64,000 nt of DNA. Origin: Prauserella endophytica (GTDB lineage Bacteria; Actinomycetota; Actinomycetes; Mycobacteriales; Pseudonocardiaceae). The notes below the pieces were generated by a model, which was given only the letters and a program-made list of their open reading frames with translations, was not told the DNA's origin and did not search any database. A program made the translations under genes and the position numbers. Every line of letters begins with the position of its first letter. Position 1 is the first letter of the stretch. The stretch spans positions 1-64,000 of the forward strand of contig NZ_SWMS01000017.1 in assembly GCF_005146945.1 (NCBI RefSeq). The letters are read 5' to 3'. Of the stretch, positions 63,197 to 64,000 are shown piece by piece.

Positions 63197-64000
63197 GTGG
63201 CGGGAAGGATCCGGGAGAGCGACATCGCGCAGGTGCGCGAGCGCAGTCGGATCGACGACGTCGTCGGCGAGTACGTCGCGCTGCGCCGCGCGGGCGGCGG
63301 CGCGCTGAAGGGCCTCTGCCCCTTCCACGAGGAGAAGACGCCGTCGTTCAACGTGCGCCCCACACACGGCACGTTCCACTGCTTCGGCTGTGGTGAGGGC
63401 GGCGACGTCATCAAGTTCATCATGCAGATCGAGCACCTCGGCTTCGTCGAGTCGGTCGAGCGGCTCGCCGACCGAATCGGTCTGCGGCTGACGTACGAGG
63501 GCGGCGGGGGCAGCGTCAAGCGCGACCGCGGCACCCGCCTCCGCATGGTCGAGGCGCACAAGGCCGCGCAGGCGTACTACGCCGAGCAACTGGCCACGCC
63601 CGAGGCCCAGGCGGCGAGGGAGTTCCTCACCGAGCGCGGGTTCGACCAGGCCGCCGCGGCGAAGTTCGGCTGCGGCTTCGCGCCGGGCGGCTGGGACCGC
63701 CTGACCAAGCACCTGCTGAACAACGGCTTCGAGCTGGCCGAGCTCTACAAGGCGCAGATCTCGAAGGAGGGCAGGCAGGGCCCGATGGACCGGTTCCATC
63801 GCAGGCTCGTGTGGCCGATCAAGGATCGCGGCGGCGACATCGTCGGCTTCGGCGCGCGGCGCATCTTCGACGACGACCCGATCCAGGCCAAGTACCTCAA
63901 CACCAGCGAGAGCCCGATCTACAAGAAGTCGCAGGTGCTGTTCGGCCTCGACCTCGCCAAGCGGGAGATCGCCAGGCGGCACCAGGTCGTGGTGGTCGAG
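63197..64000 (+). CDS. dnaG: DNA primase DnaG (N-terminal part, runs off the window)
   Basis: The frame opens at GTG 63197 (MAGRIRESDIAQVRERSRID) and is open to the last base, giving 268 codons. The CHC2 zinc-binding domain is intact: C41, H44, C62 and C65 in CPFHEEKTPSF and HCFGCGEGGD. The start of the RNA polymerase (TOPRIM-containing) domain follows (GPMDRFHRRLVWPIKDRGGDIVGFGARRIFDDDP). It matches actinobacterial DnaG closely. The gene diverges from sigJ with a 54-bp gap. Confidence 0.95.
   Translation, partial: MAGRIRESDIAQVRERSRIDDVVGEYVALRRAGGGALKGLCPFHEEKTPSFNVRPTHGTFHCFGCGEGGDVIKFIMQIEHLGFVESVERLADRIGLRLTYEGGGGSVKRDRGTRLRMVEAHKAAQAYYAEQLATPEAQAAREFLTERGFDQAAAAKFGCGFAPGGWDRLTKHLLNNGFELAELYKAQISKEGRQGPMDRFHRRLVWPIKDRGGDIVGFGARRIFDDDPIQAKYLNTSESPIYKKSQVLFGLDLAKREIARRHQVVVVE

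Overview
The window is high-GC DNA with GTG and TTG starts, frequent ATGA/GTGA stop-start overlaps and actinobacterial gene families throughout. The block from about 39.9 to 64 kb keeps the gene order known around dnaG-dgt-glyS-smtB-zur-uppS-recO-era-ybeY-phoH-rsmE-dnaJ-hrcA in Mycobacterium tuberculosis and other Mycobacteriales. A genus in the Pseudonocardiaceae (Saccharomonospora, Amycolatopsis or Prauserella type) is my best guess. This rests on gene families and order, not on a search.

Layout. 0-9.6 kb: a LuxR-type regulator facing a cupin/DUF1304 pair; a divergent permease/amidohydrolase pair; a stand-alone family A DNA polymerase-like protein; an acyl-CoA synthetase; and an XRE regulator. 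9.8-15.9 kb: a secreted subtilase with a strong terminator, an SDR/phosphatase/SMP-30 run, and a DHA2 multidrug transporter converging on a TetR regulator. 15.9-20.4 kb: a ChoD-like GMC oxidoreductase diverging from an ABC ATPase/FtsX-type permease pair. 20.5-24.2 kb: a LysR / APC permease / class IV aminotransferase unit, where the enzyme closely resembles (R)-selective amine transaminases. 24.4-27.5 kb: a DtxR/IdeR-box-controlled siderophore-interacting protein, a serine hydrolase broken by one in-frame TGA, and a divergent RidA/MarR pair with two palindromic operators. 27.7-39.9 kb: a pyrimidine/hydantoin catabolic island (NCS1 permease, beta-ureidopropionase, dihydropyrimidinase, LLM oxidoreductase; then PucR regulator, class III aminotransferase, CoA-acylating semialdehyde dehydrogenase). 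It is split by a soluble TPR-kinase-TPR protein and a Streptomyces-subtilisin-inhibitor-like protein.

39.9-64 kb is mostly core: hrcA-dnaJ-rsmE, HIT protein, phoH-ybeY-CorC-(Rv2365c-like)-era, recO-uppS, a YraQ/TIGR03943 pair converging on zur and an ArsR gene, a class F sortase with a likely substrate, glyS, YdcF, dgt, a serpin, a membrane protein, a CMD/AhpD-like protein converging on a SigJ-type sigma factor, and the start of dnaG, which runs off the end.

Non-coding structure is unusually rich. A dispersed palindromic element with arms GCAGTGAAGG/CCTTCACTGC occurs at five loci, four of them between convergent genes. A 112-bp element with 21-bp terminal inverted repeats carries the stop codons of both flanking genes. 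A 96-bp tandem repeat with two hairpins per unit lies between rsmE and the HIT gene. A 104-bp duplication between phoH and ybeY forms two 35-codon ORFs chained by 4-bp overlaps. These, together with the amine transaminase unit, the sortase pair and the pyrimidine island with its LLM enzyme, are the most interesting items. No CRISPR array, rRNA, tRNA, prophage or insertion-sequence transposase was recognised.
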